Origin: Shinella sumterensis
GTDB lineage: Bacteria > Pseudomonadota > Alphaproteobacteria > Rhizobiales > Rhizobiaceae
DNA: 64,000 nt
Assembly: GCF_004514425.2 (NCBI RefSeq)
Contig: NZ_MYFN02000003.1
Span: 124,001-188,000, forward strand
Reading direction: 5' to 3'
Shown here: positions 44,926 through 53,744 of the stretch, one piece after another
Layout of the letters: each line of letters begins with the position of its first letter
How positions within the stretch are numbered: position 1 is the first letter of the stretch
Notes under the pieces: model-generated
Told to the model about the DNA's origin: nothing
Database searches by the model: none
Seen by the model: the letters and a program-made list of their open reading frames with translations, nothing else
Position numbers and translations under genes: made by a program

Positions 44926-46386
44926 TCAGCGGGCGCCCATAAGGCTGTCGAGCCAGCGCGGATCCAGCACGGCCGCAAGCTCGGCCGCCACGCCGTCGAG
45001 TGCCGCATCGACGCCGGCCCGGTAATCGAAACCGCCGCCCTCGATGCCGAAATCCGCAAGCAGCCGCGCCCGGTAGGCATCGCTCGAAAGCAGGCCGTGC
45101 AGATAGGTTCCCATCACGCGGCCATCTGGCGAGACCGCGCCGTCCGGCCGGCCGTCTATGCTGACGGAGGGACGCAACGCATCCGGCCCCGTGGTGCGGC
45201 CGAGGTGGATCTCGTAGCCTTCGAGCGGCACATCATATTGCAGGGAGCGGGCGTCGCTGTTGCGCACGGTCTTCTCCGGCGCCATTTCCGTCTCGACCGC
45301 AAGAAGCCCGAGCCCTTCGACCTCCCGCTCGCCGCCTTCGATGCCGAGTGGATCGGTCACGCGGCGGCCGAGCATCTGATACCCGCCGCAAATGCCGATG
45401 ACGCGGCCGCCGCGGCGCATATGAAGGGAAAGATCCCGGTCCCAGCCTGCGGCGCGGAAATCGCGGAGGTCCGAAATGGTGGATTTCGAGCCCGGAAGGA
45501 CGACAAGGCCGGCATCGGCCGGCAGCGCCTCCCCCGGCCGGACGAAAACGAGATCGACCTGCGGTTCAGCCTTCAGGGGGTCGAGATCGTCGAAATTGGC
45601 GATGCGCGGCAGCACGGGCACGGCGACCTTGAGCGCCCCGCCGCCGCCCTTCGCCAGACGCTCCAGCACGACGGAATCCTCTGCCGGCAGGCGCGCGGCA
45701 TCCTTCAGCCAGGGCACGACACCGAAACATGGCCAGTCGGTGAAGCGGCCGATTTCGGCGATGCCGCTGTCGAACAGCGTGACATCGCCCCGGAACTTGT
45801 TGATCAGATAGCCGGTGACCATGCGCCGGTCCTCGTCCGGCAGAATGGCGTGGGTTCCCACCAGCGAGGCGATGACGCCGCCGCGATCGATATCGCCCAC
45901 CAGGACGACCGGCACGCCGGCCCGGGTGGCGAACCCCATATTGGCGATGTCGCCGGCCCGCAAGTTGATTTCCGCCGGCGAACCCGCGCCCTCGACGACC
46001 ACGAGGTCGGCGCCGGCCGATACGGTCTCGAAGCTCTCCATCACCGCGCCCATGAGTTTGGGCTTCAGCGCCTGGTAGTCCCGGCCCTTGGCCTGCCCGA
46101 AGACCTTGCCCTGAACGACGATCTGGCTGCCGACATCCGACTGCGGCTTGAGCAGCACCGGGTTCATATGCACGCTGGAGGGCACGCGCGCGGCAAGCGA
46201 CTGGAGCCACTGCGCGCGGCCGATCTCGCCGCCGTCGGCCGAAACGGCGGCATTGTTGGACATGTTTTGCGGCTTGAACGGGCGCACCGTCAGACCGCGG
46301 TTGGCTGCCATGCGGCAGAGGCCCGCCACCAGTACCGTTTTTCCGACATCCGAGCCGGTGCCCTGTAGCATGATCGTTCTTGTCAT
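44926..46386 (-). CDS. cobQ: CobQ, cobyric acid synthase
   Basis: 486 aa from the ATG at 46384-46386, with GATAGGAAAAGCG upstream. [22 protein letters not shown] is the ATP-binding motif, followed by [13 protein letters not shown]. The GATase-1 domain has [13 protein letters not shown], the nucleophile Cys and GYEIHLGRT. It amidates carboxylates b, d, e and g of adenosylcobyrinic acid a,c-diamide. It stands apart from the two riboswitch-led operons, and I see no riboswitch in front of it. Confidence 0.96.
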   Translation of the reverse strand: MTRTIMLQGTGSDVGKTVLVAGLCRMAANRGLTVRPFKPQNMSNNAAVSADGGEIGRAQWLQSLAARVPSSVHMNPVLLKPQSDVGSQIVVQGKVFGQAKGRDYQALKPKLMGAVMESFETVSAGADLVVVEGAGSPAEINLRAGDIANMGFATRAGVPVVLVGDIDRGGVIASLVGTHAILPDEDRRMVTGYLINKFRGDVTLFDSGIAEIGRFTDWPCFGVVPWLKDAARLPAEDSVVLERLAKGGGGALKVAVPVLPRIANFDDLDPLKAEPQVDLVFVRPGEALPADAGLVVLPGSKSTISDLRDFRAAGWDRDLSLHMRRGGRVIGICGGYQMLGRRVTDPLGIEGGEREVEGLGLLAVETEMAPEKTVRNSDARSLQYDVPLEGYEIHLGRTTGPDALRPSVSIDGRPDGAVSPDGRVMGTYLHGLLSSDAYRARLLADFGIEGGGFDYRAGVDAALDGVAAELAAVLDPRWLDSLMGAR

Positions 46387-46632
46387 GGCGCTTTTCCTAT
46401 CACCGCGTCTCGCCACCGGAAAGCCCTGATTTACCGCAATTTTGCCGCAATCCGGCCCGGCGCTCCGATGTATTTCCGCAACAGCGTGCCATGCAAGATC
46501 GGCATAGCTGGGATGCTATTCTTTTTGCGACATTTTGCGCCGTGAACGACGCTGATTTTTCTCTGCGGCGCACCTATATGAGGGACATCAGACAGCCGAG
46601 GCGCGTGGCTTCGGATTTTTAGGACAAAGACC

Positions 46633-46776
46633 ATGCTGTTCATCTTCAGCAAGCCGAACTTCGTACAGATCGCCTGGAACGGCGTCGCTCCCCAGAACCA
46701 GTCGCGCGTGCGCAATGAGGTCATGGACGCGCCGCTCGGCCCGCTCGGCGTCATCCGCACGCGCAACATCGGCTGA
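46633..46776 (+). CDS. Hypothetical 47-aa protein
   Basis: A short frame from ATG 46633 to TGA 46774-46776, preceded by TAGGACAAAGACC (plausible ribosome site). The product begins LFIFSKPNFVQIAWNGVAPQ and ends GPLGVIRTRNIG; it has no cysteine and no obvious helix. High G/C at third codon positions matches neighbouring genes, and an intrinsic terminator lies 38 bp downstream, so the unit looks complete. I do not recognise a family. Confidence 0.6.
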   Translation: MLFIFSKPNFVQIAWNGVAPQNQSRVRNEVMDAPLGPLGVIRTRNIG

Positions 46777-46813
46777 TCCTTCGAGCGCGACGTCAGGTCC
46801 CGCTCGCATCCAG

Positions 46814-46846
46814 CGTCGCCTCTCTCCGGGAGGCGACGTTTTTTAT
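46814..46846 (+). terminator. Intrinsic terminator after the 47-aa gene
   Basis: CGTCGCCTC (46814-46822) and GAGGCGACG (46830-46838) form a stem with a seven-base loop, followed by TTTTTT. Confidence 0.9.
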
Positions 46847-46871
46847 TGCCTGCCGGATCGCTAAAACGCAA

Positions 46872-46904
46872 AAGCCGTGCACCCCTGGCGGAAGTGCACG
46901 GCTT
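46872..46904. other. Strong hairpin in a gene-free region
   Basis: AAGCCGTGCAC (46872-46882) and GTGCACGGCTT (46894-46904) are perfect complements over 11 bp. AAAACGCA precedes it, so on the minus strand it would be followed by TGCGTTTT, compatible with termination of an unseen minus-strand RNA. No protein gene ends here. Confidence 0.55.
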
Positions 46905-47542
46905 GCCAAAATACGCATGGCGGCTTCCGACAAAAACACATCGGAGCCCAGTCACCCCGGTACGCAATACCTTTTCCGGAGCGTTCGGCAGTGTCCCCCG
47001 CCGTGAGAAGATCAATAGCGCCACATCGTTACCGGACGGTTATCGAGACCTTAAGCAAAGGTGAATCGCGATTTTTTTATAAAACCGCGAAAAAAGTGAC
47101 CGCCGGGGCGAAACGGCGTAATCCGGACACGATCTGTCTGCTTCCGGACAGGAAGCGGCGTTCCCGGCGCGGATCGGTCACGAGTATTTGCCCGCACTGG
47201 GGCAAACGCCCAATTTTTCGACGGCAAGAACACCTGTTTTTCAGCATTCCGCTCATGGCTCGCGCCCGACGCAGCGCTTGCCTGCCTCTCAGGCGGTTGA
47301 TTTCTCAATAAGAACCCGTAGGCTTGCCCCGTGACGTACGCAGACGGATCGCCGGTGACAGGGTTACGCCGGGGAACAGAAAAAAGCTCGACGTCCTTGC
47401 AGCAGGGGGATTGGCTCGCCTCACCTGGCATCGCATTCCCTCGTCTGCCGAACAATGAGACCGGGCAGTCGGGACAACGCAGTAACCTGCTCTGCCTTCC
47501 GGGATGAACGCTGCATCTCAAGACTGGGAGGTCTTAAATCCG
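46905..47542. other. Long intergenic region before the betaine-type transporter
   Basis: About 640 bp with no convincing protein gene. Short frames on both strands lack ribosome sites and have unlike codon use. An A/T-rich part at about 47040-47100 (GCGATTTTTTTATAAAACCGCG hairpin-like) interrupts otherwise G/C-rich DNA. It must contain the promoter of the binding-protein gene and could host a small RNA ending at the hairpin at 46872-46904. Confidence 0.5.
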
Positions 47543-48541
47543 ATGAAGAAGCTTTTTGCCTCCACTATCCTCGCCGCCGGCCTTTATGGCTTTGCCGGGT
47601 CCGCCCAGGCGGCGGAATGCGGCGATGTTTCGATCGCCGAAATGAACTGGGCGTCGGCCGGCGTCGCCGCACAGGTCGACAAGATCATTCTCGAAAACGG
47701 CTATGGCTGTAACGTCACCCTGGTGACGGGCGACACCATGCCCACCTTCACCTCCATGAACGAGAAGGGCGAACCTGATGTCGCGCCGGAAATGTGGGTC
47801 AACGCCGTGCGCACGCCGCTCGACCAGGCCATCGCCGAGGGACGCCTGATCCAGCTTGCGCCACTCTTGTCGGAAGGCGGCGTGGAAGGCTGGTGGATAC
47901 CGAAATTCCTCGCCGACGCGCATCCTGATATCAAGACCGTGCAGGATGCGCTCAAGCATCCGGACCTGTTCCCGGCGCCGGAGGATCCGTCGAAGGGCGC
48001 GGTGCACAATTGCCCCGCCGGCTGGAACTGCCAGGTATCGACATCCAACCTCTACCGGGCGCTGAACGCGGATGCCGACGGCTTCGAACTGGTCGACACC
48101 GGCTCGGCGGCCGGCCTCGACGGCTCGATTGCCAACGCCTTCGAAAAGAAGACCGGCTGGCTCGGCTACTACTGGGCGCCGACCGCCATTCTCGGTCGGT
48201 ACGAGATGACGCGCCTGTCCTTCGGCGTCGATCACAACAAGGCCGACTGGGATGCCTGCACGGCCGTTCCCGATTGCCCCGACCCCAAGGTGAACTCCTA
48301 CCCGACCTCCGACGTCTTCACCGTCGTGACGAAAGCCTTCTCCGAAAAGGCGGGCGTCGCCATGGATTACATGAAGACCCGCCAGTGGGATAACGGCACG
48401 GTCGGCAAGGTTCTCGCCTGGATGACGGAAAACCAGGGCACGAACGAGGATGCGGCGAAGTACTTCCTCGAAACCTATCCCGATATGTGGACCAAGTGGG
48501 TAAGCCCCGAGGTTGCCGAGAAGGTCAAGGCCGCTCTCTGA
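47543..48541 (+). CDS. Glycine-betaine/quaternary-amine ABC transporter substrate-binding protein (ProX/OpuAC type)
   Basis: 332 aa from the ATG at 47543 (GGGAGG 11 nt upstream). Signal peptide KKLFASTILAAGLYGFAGSAQA is followed by an OpuAC domain: IAEMNWASAGVAAQVDKIILE, VTLVTGDTMPTFTSM, GGVEGWWIPKFLAD and TGWLGYYWAPTAILG. The tryptophan and tyrosine residues could build the aromatic cage for a quaternary ammonium group. The substrate is inferred from the neighbouring bmt gene: glycine betaine, proline betaine or a related compound. It is first of a three-gene transporter. Confidence 0.85.
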   Translation: MKKLFASTILAAGLYGFAGSAQAAECGDVSIAEMNWASAGVAAQVDKIILENGYGCNVTLVTGDTMPTFTSMNEKGEPDVAPEMWVNAVRTPLDQAIAEGRLIQLAPLLSEGGVEGWWIPKFLADAHPDIKTVQDALKHPDLFPAPEDPSKGAVHNCPAGWNCQVSTSNLYRALNADADGFELVDTGSAAGLDGSIANAFEKKTGWLGYYWAPTAILGRYEMTRLSFGVDHNKADWDACTAVPDCPDPKVNSYPTSDVFTVVTKAFSEKAGVAMDYMKTRQWDNGTVGKVLAWMTENQGTNEDAAKYFLETYPDMWTKWVSPEVAEKVKAAL

Positions 48542-48550
48542 CAGACATCA

Positions 48551-48580
48551 GGCACCGGCGGCCCCAAGGCTGCCGGTGCC
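48551..48580 (+). other. Intercistronic hairpin after the binding-protein gene
   Basis: GGCACCGGC (48551-48559) and GCCGGTGCC (48572-48580) form a 9-bp stem without a U-tract, 10 bp after the binding-protein stop. Such hairpins often stabilise upstream mRNA so that the binding protein outnumbers the membrane components. Confidence 0.6.
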
Positions 48581-48781
48581 AATGGCTTCGGTGCGGATAG
48601 CCATTTGACTGATCTTCACCCAGAAAGTCGCAAACAGTACACTATCGGGCCGCCGCCCGTGCCAATACGGACAAACCGGAACAATAAGAAGAATATCGCT
48701 GTACAAGCCGCCCCATTCGCCATGCCGGATACATCCGTCGCATTGCGGGGCACCATCGACCGGTAGGAAGAGGGGAAAAGG

Positions 48782-49693
48782 ATGGCAGGACTATGCGACT
48801 CGTTGCCGGTCTTTCTTTGCAAGTTTCCGGCATTCAGCGACGCGAGCATTCGCGCCGTGAGAAAGACTGTCGATGACGGGTTCAAGGGGCTCGTCAGAAG
48901 TTACGTCAATGCAATCGATGCGATGGTTCAGCCGTTGCAATGGTTTTTGAACTATCTCGAGCGCCTGTTCGTCACGTCGCCATGGCCGATCATCCTGCTG
49001 ATCCTGCTGGCCATCGTGTATTTCGCCAGCCGCAACACCAAGATCGTTATCGGAACGGCCGCTTCGATGCTCGTCATCGGCATGCTGGGTCTGTGGAACG
49101 ACACGATGGTGACGCTCGCCATGGTCACGGTTTGCACGCTCATCGCCATCGTGATCGGCATTCCCATCGGCATTGCGATGGCACGCTCGGACCGGGTTCA
49201 GGGTTTCATCAACCCGATCCTCGACGTGATGCAGACGATGCCGAGCTTCGTCTACCTGATCCCCGTCGTCATGATCTTCGGCATCGGCAAGGTGCCGGGT
49301 TTGATCGCCGTCGTCATCTATGCCGTCCCGCCGATGATCCGCCTGACCAATCTCGGTATCCGGCTCGTCGACAAGGAAGTGCTGGAAGCGGCCGACGCCT
49401 TCGGTTCATCCGCCTGGCAGAAGCTGAAGAACGTGCAGATGCCGCTTGCCCTACCCACCATCATGGCCGGCATCAACCAGACCATCATGATGTCGCTTGC
49501 CATGGTCGTCGTCGCCTCCATGGTCGGCGTCGGTGGTCTCGGCAAGAACGTCCTTCAGGCCATCAACAACCAGTTCTTCACGGTGGGGTTCCTCAACGGG
49601 TTCGCGCTCGTGGCCATCGCCATCATTTTCGACCGTACAAGCCAGGCCTATGGCAGGCGACTACAGAAGCATTCGGAGGTAATTCATGGTTAG
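48782..49693 (+). CDS. Quaternary-amine ABC transporter permease (ProW type)
   Basis: 303 aa. The N-terminal 60 residues are hydrophilic, then six or so membrane helices begin at WPIILLILLAIVYFAS. The permease signature VLEAADAFGSSAWQKLKNVQMPLALPTIMAGINQTIMMSLAMVVVASMVG is typical of ProW/OpuAB. GAGGGGAAAAGG precedes the ATG. Its stop overlaps the ATPase start by 8 nt. Confidence 0.92.
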   Translation: MAGLCDSLPVFLCKFPAFSDASIRAVRKTVDDGFKGLVRSYVNAIDAMVQPLQWFLNYLERLFVTSPWPIILLILLAIVYFASRNTKIVIGTAASMLVIGMLGLWNDTMVTLAMVTVCTLIAIVIGIPIGIAMARSDRVQGFINPILDVMQTMPSFVYLIPVVMIFGIGKVPGLIAVVIYAVPPMIRLTNLGIRLVDKEVLEAADAFGSSAWQKLKNVQMPLALPTIMAGINQTIMMSLAMVVVASMVGVGGLGKNVLQAINNQFFTVGFLNGFALVAIAIIFDRTSQAYGRRLQKHSEVIHG

Positions 49694-50732
49694 TCATGCA
49701 ATCGAGGTCCGCAACCTCTACAAGATTTTCGGACCCCGTGGCGGCGATTACGTCGACGCGGTGAAGAACGGCCTGGGCAAGGCCGAGCTGAACCAGCAGT
49801 ACGGCCATGTGCTCGGTCTTCGCGACATCAATATCTCCATGCCCGCCGGCGGCATCATGGTGGTGATGGGTCTCTCCGGCTCGGGCAAGTCGACGCTGAT
49901 CCGCCACATCAACCGCCTGATCGATCCAACGGCCGGTGAAGTGCTCTATGACGGTGTCGACGTCTGTCGGATGAGCGAAAACGACCTGCGCGAATTCCGC
50001 CGCCACAAGACTGCGATGGTGTTCCAGAAATTCGCGCTCCTGCCGCACCGCACGGTGCTGGAAAACACGGTCTACGGCCTGGAGATCCAGGGCATCGGGC
50101 AAGCCGAACGCGAAAAGCGCGCCAAGCAGTGGATCGAGCGCGTCGGCCTTGCCGGCTTCGAGAACCACTACCCGAACCAGCTTTCGGGCGGCATGCAGCA
50201 GCGCGTTGGCCTCGCGCGTGCGCTGACCAACGATGCCGACATCCTGCTGATGGACGAAGCCTACTCCGCTCTCGACCCGCTGATCCGCGTCGACATGCAG
50301 ACAGTGCTTCTGGACCTGCAGAAAGAACTGAAAAAGACCGTCGTCTTCATCACCCACGACCTCGACGAGGCGCTGCGCCTCGGCGACAAGATCGCCATCC
50401 TGCGTGACGGCATGGTCGTGCAGCAGGGCACCGGCCAGGAGATCGTGCTCAACCCGGCGGACGAATACATCACGGCCTTCGTGAAGGAAGTGAACCGTGG
50501 CCGCGTCGTCAATGTCGAGACGATCATGGCGCCGCTCGCGGGCAATCCCCAGGGCATGCCGATCGCCAAGGGCACCGTGCTGGAAACCGCCGCCCGTGCC
50601 ATGACGGGCGCCAACCAGACGCAGGCCCATGTCGTGGACGAGGCCGGCCGGCCGATCGGCGCGATCGACATCGGCGCGATCATCTCCTCCATGGTGACGC
50701 CGACGAGCCACGAGGCGAAGGCGGCGGCCTGA
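49686..50732 (+). CDS. Quaternary-amine ABC transporter ATP-binding protein (ProV type)
   Basis: 348 aa. The N-terminal part has the ProV-type insertion (GPRGGDYVDAVKNGLGKAEL) before Walker A GLSGSGKST. The signature QLSGGMQQRVGLARAL, Walker B ILLMDEAYSALDP and FITHDLDEAL follow. A short C-terminal region (about 285-348, PIAKGTVLETAARAM...HVVDEAGRPIGAID) resembles one CBS repeat rather than a full pair. It powers uptake of the betaine-type substrate. Confidence 0.93.
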   Translation: MVSHAIEVRNLYKIFGPRGGDYVDAVKNGLGKAELNQQYGHVLGLRDINISMPAGGIMVVMGLSGSGKSTLIRHINRLIDPTAGEVLYDGVDVCRMSENDLREFRRHKTAMVFQKFALLPHRTVLENTVYGLEIQGIGQAEREKRAKQWIERVGLAGFENHYPNQLSGGMQQRVGLARALTNDADILLMDEAYSALDPLIRVDMQTVLLDLQKELKKTVVFITHDLDEALRLGDKIAILRDGMVVQQGTGQEIVLNPADEYITAFVKEVNRGRVVNVETIMAPLAGNPQGMPIAKGTVLETAARAMTGANQTQAHVVDEAGRPIGAIDIGAIISSMVTPTSHEAKAAA

Positions 50733-50752
50733 GCCTGATTACAAGCACCTCA

Positions 50753-50776
50753 AGAGGGCGCCCCGGGGCGCCCTCT
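50753..50776 (+). terminator. Terminator after the ABC transporter operon
   Basis: AGAGGGCGCCCC and GGGGCGCCCTCT form a perfect 24-nt palindrome, 20 bp after the ATPase stop, followed by TCCCGTTTT. Confidence 0.75.
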
Positions 50777-50890
50777 TCCCGTTTTGCGGCGCACTGTCCC
50801 AATTAGATGTTTCTCGCGGCCACTCGGCCGGGACCGAAGGGGCATCGACGGCCTCCATGGGGGGCTCTGCCAATCCGCCGTTGCAACCAC

Positions 50891-50906
50891 ATAAAGAAAT
50901 CCTTAT
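50891..50906. promoter_or_regulatory. AT-rich palindrome upstream of bmt
   Basis: ATAAAGAAATCCTTAT (arms ATAAAG/CCTTAT, one mismatch) lies 26 bp before the bmt ATG, overlapping the likely promoter. It resembles the AT-rich palindromes bound by the ArsR-family S-adenosylhomocysteine regulator SahR in front of methionine-cycle genes in Proteobacteria. The identification is tentative. Confidence 0.4.
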
Positions 50907-50932
50907 ATGATGGAGCAAACAGAGGACATGCC

Positions 50933-51949
50933 ATGACCGCCACCAATCCGCTCGCCAGCCTCCTGGCCGAAAAACCCTTCCTGCTTGCCGATGGCGCAAC
51001 CGGCACGTCGCTGTTCGCCATGGGGCTGGAAGCGGGCGAAGCGCCGGAACTGTGGAACGAGGCCAAGCCCGAGAACATCACGAAGCTGCACCAGGACTTC
51101 GTGGATGCGGGCGCCGACATCATCCTCACCAACACCTTCGGGGGCACGCGGCACCGCCTGAAACTGCACCATGCGCAGGATCGTGTGCACGCGCTCAACA
51201 AGAAGGCCGCCGAGATCGCCCGCGCGGTCGCCGACAAGGCGCCGCGCACCGTCATCGTCGCCGGTTCCGTCGGGCCGACGGGCGAACTGCTCGTGCCGCT
51301 CGGCGCCATGACCTATGACGATGCCGTCGCCGCCTTCGTCGAGCAGATCGAGGGCCTGAAGGCCGGTGGCGCGGATGTCGCCTGGATCGAGACCATGTCG
51401 TCGCCGGATGAAATCCGCGCGGCCGCGGAAGCCGCCACCAAGGTCGGCATGCCCTTCGTCTATACCGGCTCCTTCGATACGGCCGGCAAGACGATGATGG
51501 GCCTGCATCCGAAGGATATCCACGGCGTGGCCGGCGACATTGGCGCGGGCCCGCTCGCGGTCGGCGCCAATTGCGGCGTCGGCGCCTCCGACATCCTGTC
51601 CTCGCTGCTCGACATGACCGGCGCTGCCCCCTCTGCCACGGTCGTCGTGAAGGGCAATTGCGGCATCCCGGAATTCCGCGGCTCGGAAATCTACTATTCC
51701 GGCACGCCGCCGCTGATGGCCGAATATGCCCGCCTTGCGCGTGATGCCGGCGCACGCATCATCGGCGGCTGCTGCGGCACGTCCTGCGAGCACCTTGCCG
51801 CCATGCGCGTGGCGCTTGACGCGCATGAACCGCGCGAACGCCCGACACTCGAAACGATCGTCGAAAAGATCGGCCCGCTGCGCAACAAGACCGCGAATGA
51901 AACCCCCGCGGCGCCCGCCCGCGAACGCGGCGGCCGCCGGCGCGGTTGA
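50933..51949 (+). CDS. bmt: Homocysteine S-methyltransferase, betaine-homocysteine type
   Basis: 338 aa from the ATG at 50933 with AGAGGACATGCC. LLADGATGTSLFAMGLEAGEAPELWN is the family opening. Zinc cysteines are Cys214 (GANCGVG) and Cys280-Cys281 (IIGGCCGTS). It probably moves a methyl group from glycine betaine to homocysteine, giving methionine and dimethylglycine; S-methylmethionine or other donors are possible. Its place directly after a betaine-type transporter supports the first option. The C-terminal 20 residues are Arg/Gly rich. A terminator follows. Confidence 0.85.
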   Translation: MTATNPLASLLAEKPFLLADGATGTSLFAMGLEAGEAPELWNEAKPENITKLHQDFVDAGADIILTNTFGGTRHRLKLHHAQDRVHALNKKAAEIARAVADKAPRTVIVAGSVGPTGELLVPLGAMTYDDAVAAFVEQIEGLKAGGADVAWIETMSSPDEIRAAAEAATKVGMPFVYTGSFDTAGKTMMGLHPKDIHGVAGDIGAGPLAVGANCGVGASDILSSLLDMTGAAPSATVVVKGNCGIPEFRGSEIYYSGTPPLMAEYARLARDAGARIIGGCCGTSCEHLAAMRVALDAHEPRERPTLETIVEKIGPLRNKTANETPAAPARERGGRRRG

Positions 51950-51972
51950 CCGGTTGTCGGATCGACAATTGC

Positions 51973-52007
51973 AAGCCGCCCCGGTTAGCGCCGCGGGCGG
52001 CTTTTTT
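51973..52007 (+). terminator. Intrinsic terminator after bmt
   Basis: AAGCCGCCC (51973-51981) pairs with GGGCGGCTT (51995-52003), with a run of T to 52007. Confidence 0.92.
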
Positions 52008-52077
52008 GCGCGTGTCCTCAGCATTCCCTGCTAAAGTTGATCCACCGCGCCCACCCCGCACCGGCAGCAGAAAATCA

Positions 52078-52554
52078 TCAATTTCTAATGATGGAAGTTC
52101 CGTCATCGTAAGTGATAGATTGATCACACACCCACACCTCCATCTCGCTGGCCGGACCTGCCAAGAATTTCTCCCAGTTGGGTCTATAATTTAGCGTGAT
52201 ACGAATTTTTACGGGCGCCGTTGCGGTAATCCATTCGCTCGATACCGACGCTCCTATGCCGCGAACTGCCCTGCCCGGCAGCGCAACGTGGAAAGTGCCG
52301 CTGAATTGGGTCACAGCCACGGGCCGCGTTTTCATATCTAAGATAACGAACGCGTTTGGATTCATTGTCACCCAGAAATCAGCGTATACTTGGCCGATAG
52401 AATCCCTCCCAAGTACCTTATCGACAACCAGCAACGCCGGCACGTGGTGCCGGACGCCGCATCGCTTGAAGTCATCAGCGGGCGCAGAAGAGTGCGATCC
52501 CAGCAGAACCATCAAAAAAATAGCAGGTGAAAGGAACTCTATTTTTGTGACCAA
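52078..52554 (-). CDS. Hypothetical secreted protein, low-GC
   Basis: About 158 aa if translation begins at the TTG at 52552-52554 (GGAGACAGGGA upstream). The N-terminus (FLSPAIFLMVLLGSHSSAPA) looks like a signal peptide, followed by DDFKRCGVRHHVPALLVVDK, FWVTMNPNAFVILDMKTRPVAVTQ and a conserved-looking YRPNWEKFLAG. Codon use is visibly less G/C-rich than its neighbours, which suggests recent acquisition or an orphan gene. I do not recognise the family and the start is uncertain. Confidence 0.5.
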   Translation of the reverse strand: MVTKIEFLSPAIFLMVLLGSHSSAPADDFKRCGVRHHVPALLVVDKVLGRDSIGQVYADFWVTMNPNAFVILDMKTRPVAVTQFSGTFHVALPGRAVRGIGASVSSEWITATAPVKIRITLNYRPNWEKFLAGPASEMEVWVCDQSITYDDGTSIIRN

Positions 52555-52606
52555 TCCCTGTCTCCATTCGGGCTTTGCCAAGCCTAACCCGCCATGATGC
52601 GTGCGC

Positions 52607-53740
52607 TCAAGCCGCAGACAGGAATTCCCGCCACGCCGCAAAGCCCGCGTCGATGTTCCTGCGCCCGATGCCGACGCGGAAGCGATCCGCCGGCACCGGC
52701 AGCAGATCGGAGACATAGAGACTGGACGGCAGGAGAAGCACCCCCTTTTCCTCCACCAGCCGGCGGCAATGCGCCTCCACGCCATCGGCTCCGAGATAGC
52801 GGGCGAAAGCGACGCAGCCGCCGTCGGGCGGAGAAAATTCATAGAGATGCGAGTAGTCCGCGAAGAATTGGCCCAGTTTTTCGGTGTTGTCAGCGCACAG
52901 GGCGCGGTTGCGGGCCAGGATCGTCTCGCGCGCCTTGAGCGCGATACCGGCCAGCACCTCCGAAGGGCGCGCGTTGCAGATGGAGAGATAGTGCTTCATC
53001 TTCTCCATGCGTTCGAGCAGCGCATGGTCACGGCAGGCGATCCAGCCGATGCGCAGGCCCGGCAGGCCATAGGCCTTGGACATGACATTGAGCGAAATGC
53101 CCTTGTCGAACAGGTCCGCGGCCTGCGGCAGGCGCTTGGCATCATCGACCTCCAGTCCGCGATAGACCTCGTCGGAGAAGAGATGGATGCCGCGCTCCGC
53201 GCAAAGCTCAGCCAGTTCCCGGAAGGTCGCCTGATCGGCAATGGCCCCGGTCGGGTTGTTGGGAAAGTTGACGGCGATTAGCCGGGTTTCCGGGCGAAGC
53301 GCGGCCCTCACATCGTCGAGGTCGAGCTGCCAGCGGTTCTCCGCCCGCAGCGCAACGCCCGTCACGCTGCCGGCGATGGTGACAGGCAGCGTCTCCATGG
53401 ACTGGTAGTTCGGCACGGTGACGATGGCGTGATCATCAGTCCCGAGCAGCGCCAGCATGGCGCAGTAAAGCCCCTCCTCCGCGCCGGCAAAGGTCAGGAT
53501 GTCAGCGCCCCCAAGCGTCTCGTAGGTCGAGGCGATGATCTCGCGCAGCTCCGGCGCACCCCAGGTCTGCGTATAGCCGAGCGAGACATGCTCCCACGCC
53601 TCCAGGTCCTCGGGGCCGGCAAGCGCCAGGAGTTCGGACATGCTCATCGTCTCGGCATCGCTCGCCGTCATGTGGTGGCGAGCCTTGAACTCCCAGCGGG
53701 AAAAATGGGTTTCGAGACGGAAATCCGGCAATGGGGTCAC
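52607..53740 (-). CDS. PLP-dependent aminotransferase, class I/II
   Basis: 377 aa from the GTG at 53738-53740, with AAGGATTGACCGC upstream. The sequence has GYTQTWGAPELREIIASTYETLGG, FPNNPTGAIADQATF, FSDEVYRGLE and the PLP lysine in VMSKAYGLPGLRIGW, and a late RFRVGIGRR that may hold the substrate-carboxylate arginine. It transfers amino groups in the cytosol; the substrate is unknown. The upstream regulator gene ends 4 bp before its start, so the two are one unit. Confidence 0.88.
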   Translation of the reverse strand: MTPLPDFRLETHFSRWEFKARHHMTASDAETMSMSELLALAGPEDLEAWEHVSLGYTQTWGAPELREIIASTYETLGGADILTFAGAEEGLYCAMLALLGTDDHAIVTVPNYQSMETLPVTIAGSVTGVALRAENRWQLDLDDVRAALRPETRLIAVNFPNNPTGAIADQATFRELAELCAERGIHLFSDEVYRGLEVDDAKRLPQAADLFDKGISLNVMSKAYGLPGLRIGWIACRDHALLERMEKMKHYLSICNARPSEVLAGIALKARETILARNRALCADNTEKLGQFFADYSHLYEFSPPDGGCVAFARYLGADGVEAHCRRLVEEKGVLLLPSSLYVSDLLPVPADRFRVGIGRRNIDAGFAAWREFLSAA

Positions 53741-53744
53741 GCGG

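Noticed and set aside
46905-47521. Several short frames on both strands (for example 46877-47311 plus and 47051-47521 minus)
   Set aside because: They lack ribosome sites, have non-protein-like composition and overlap each other; treated as non-coding.
52078-52842. A 254-codon version of the low-GC protein
   Set aside because: Its first 96 codons overlap the aminotransferase gene on the same strand and read as Arg/Ser/Cys-rich noise; the protein-like part starts near 52554.
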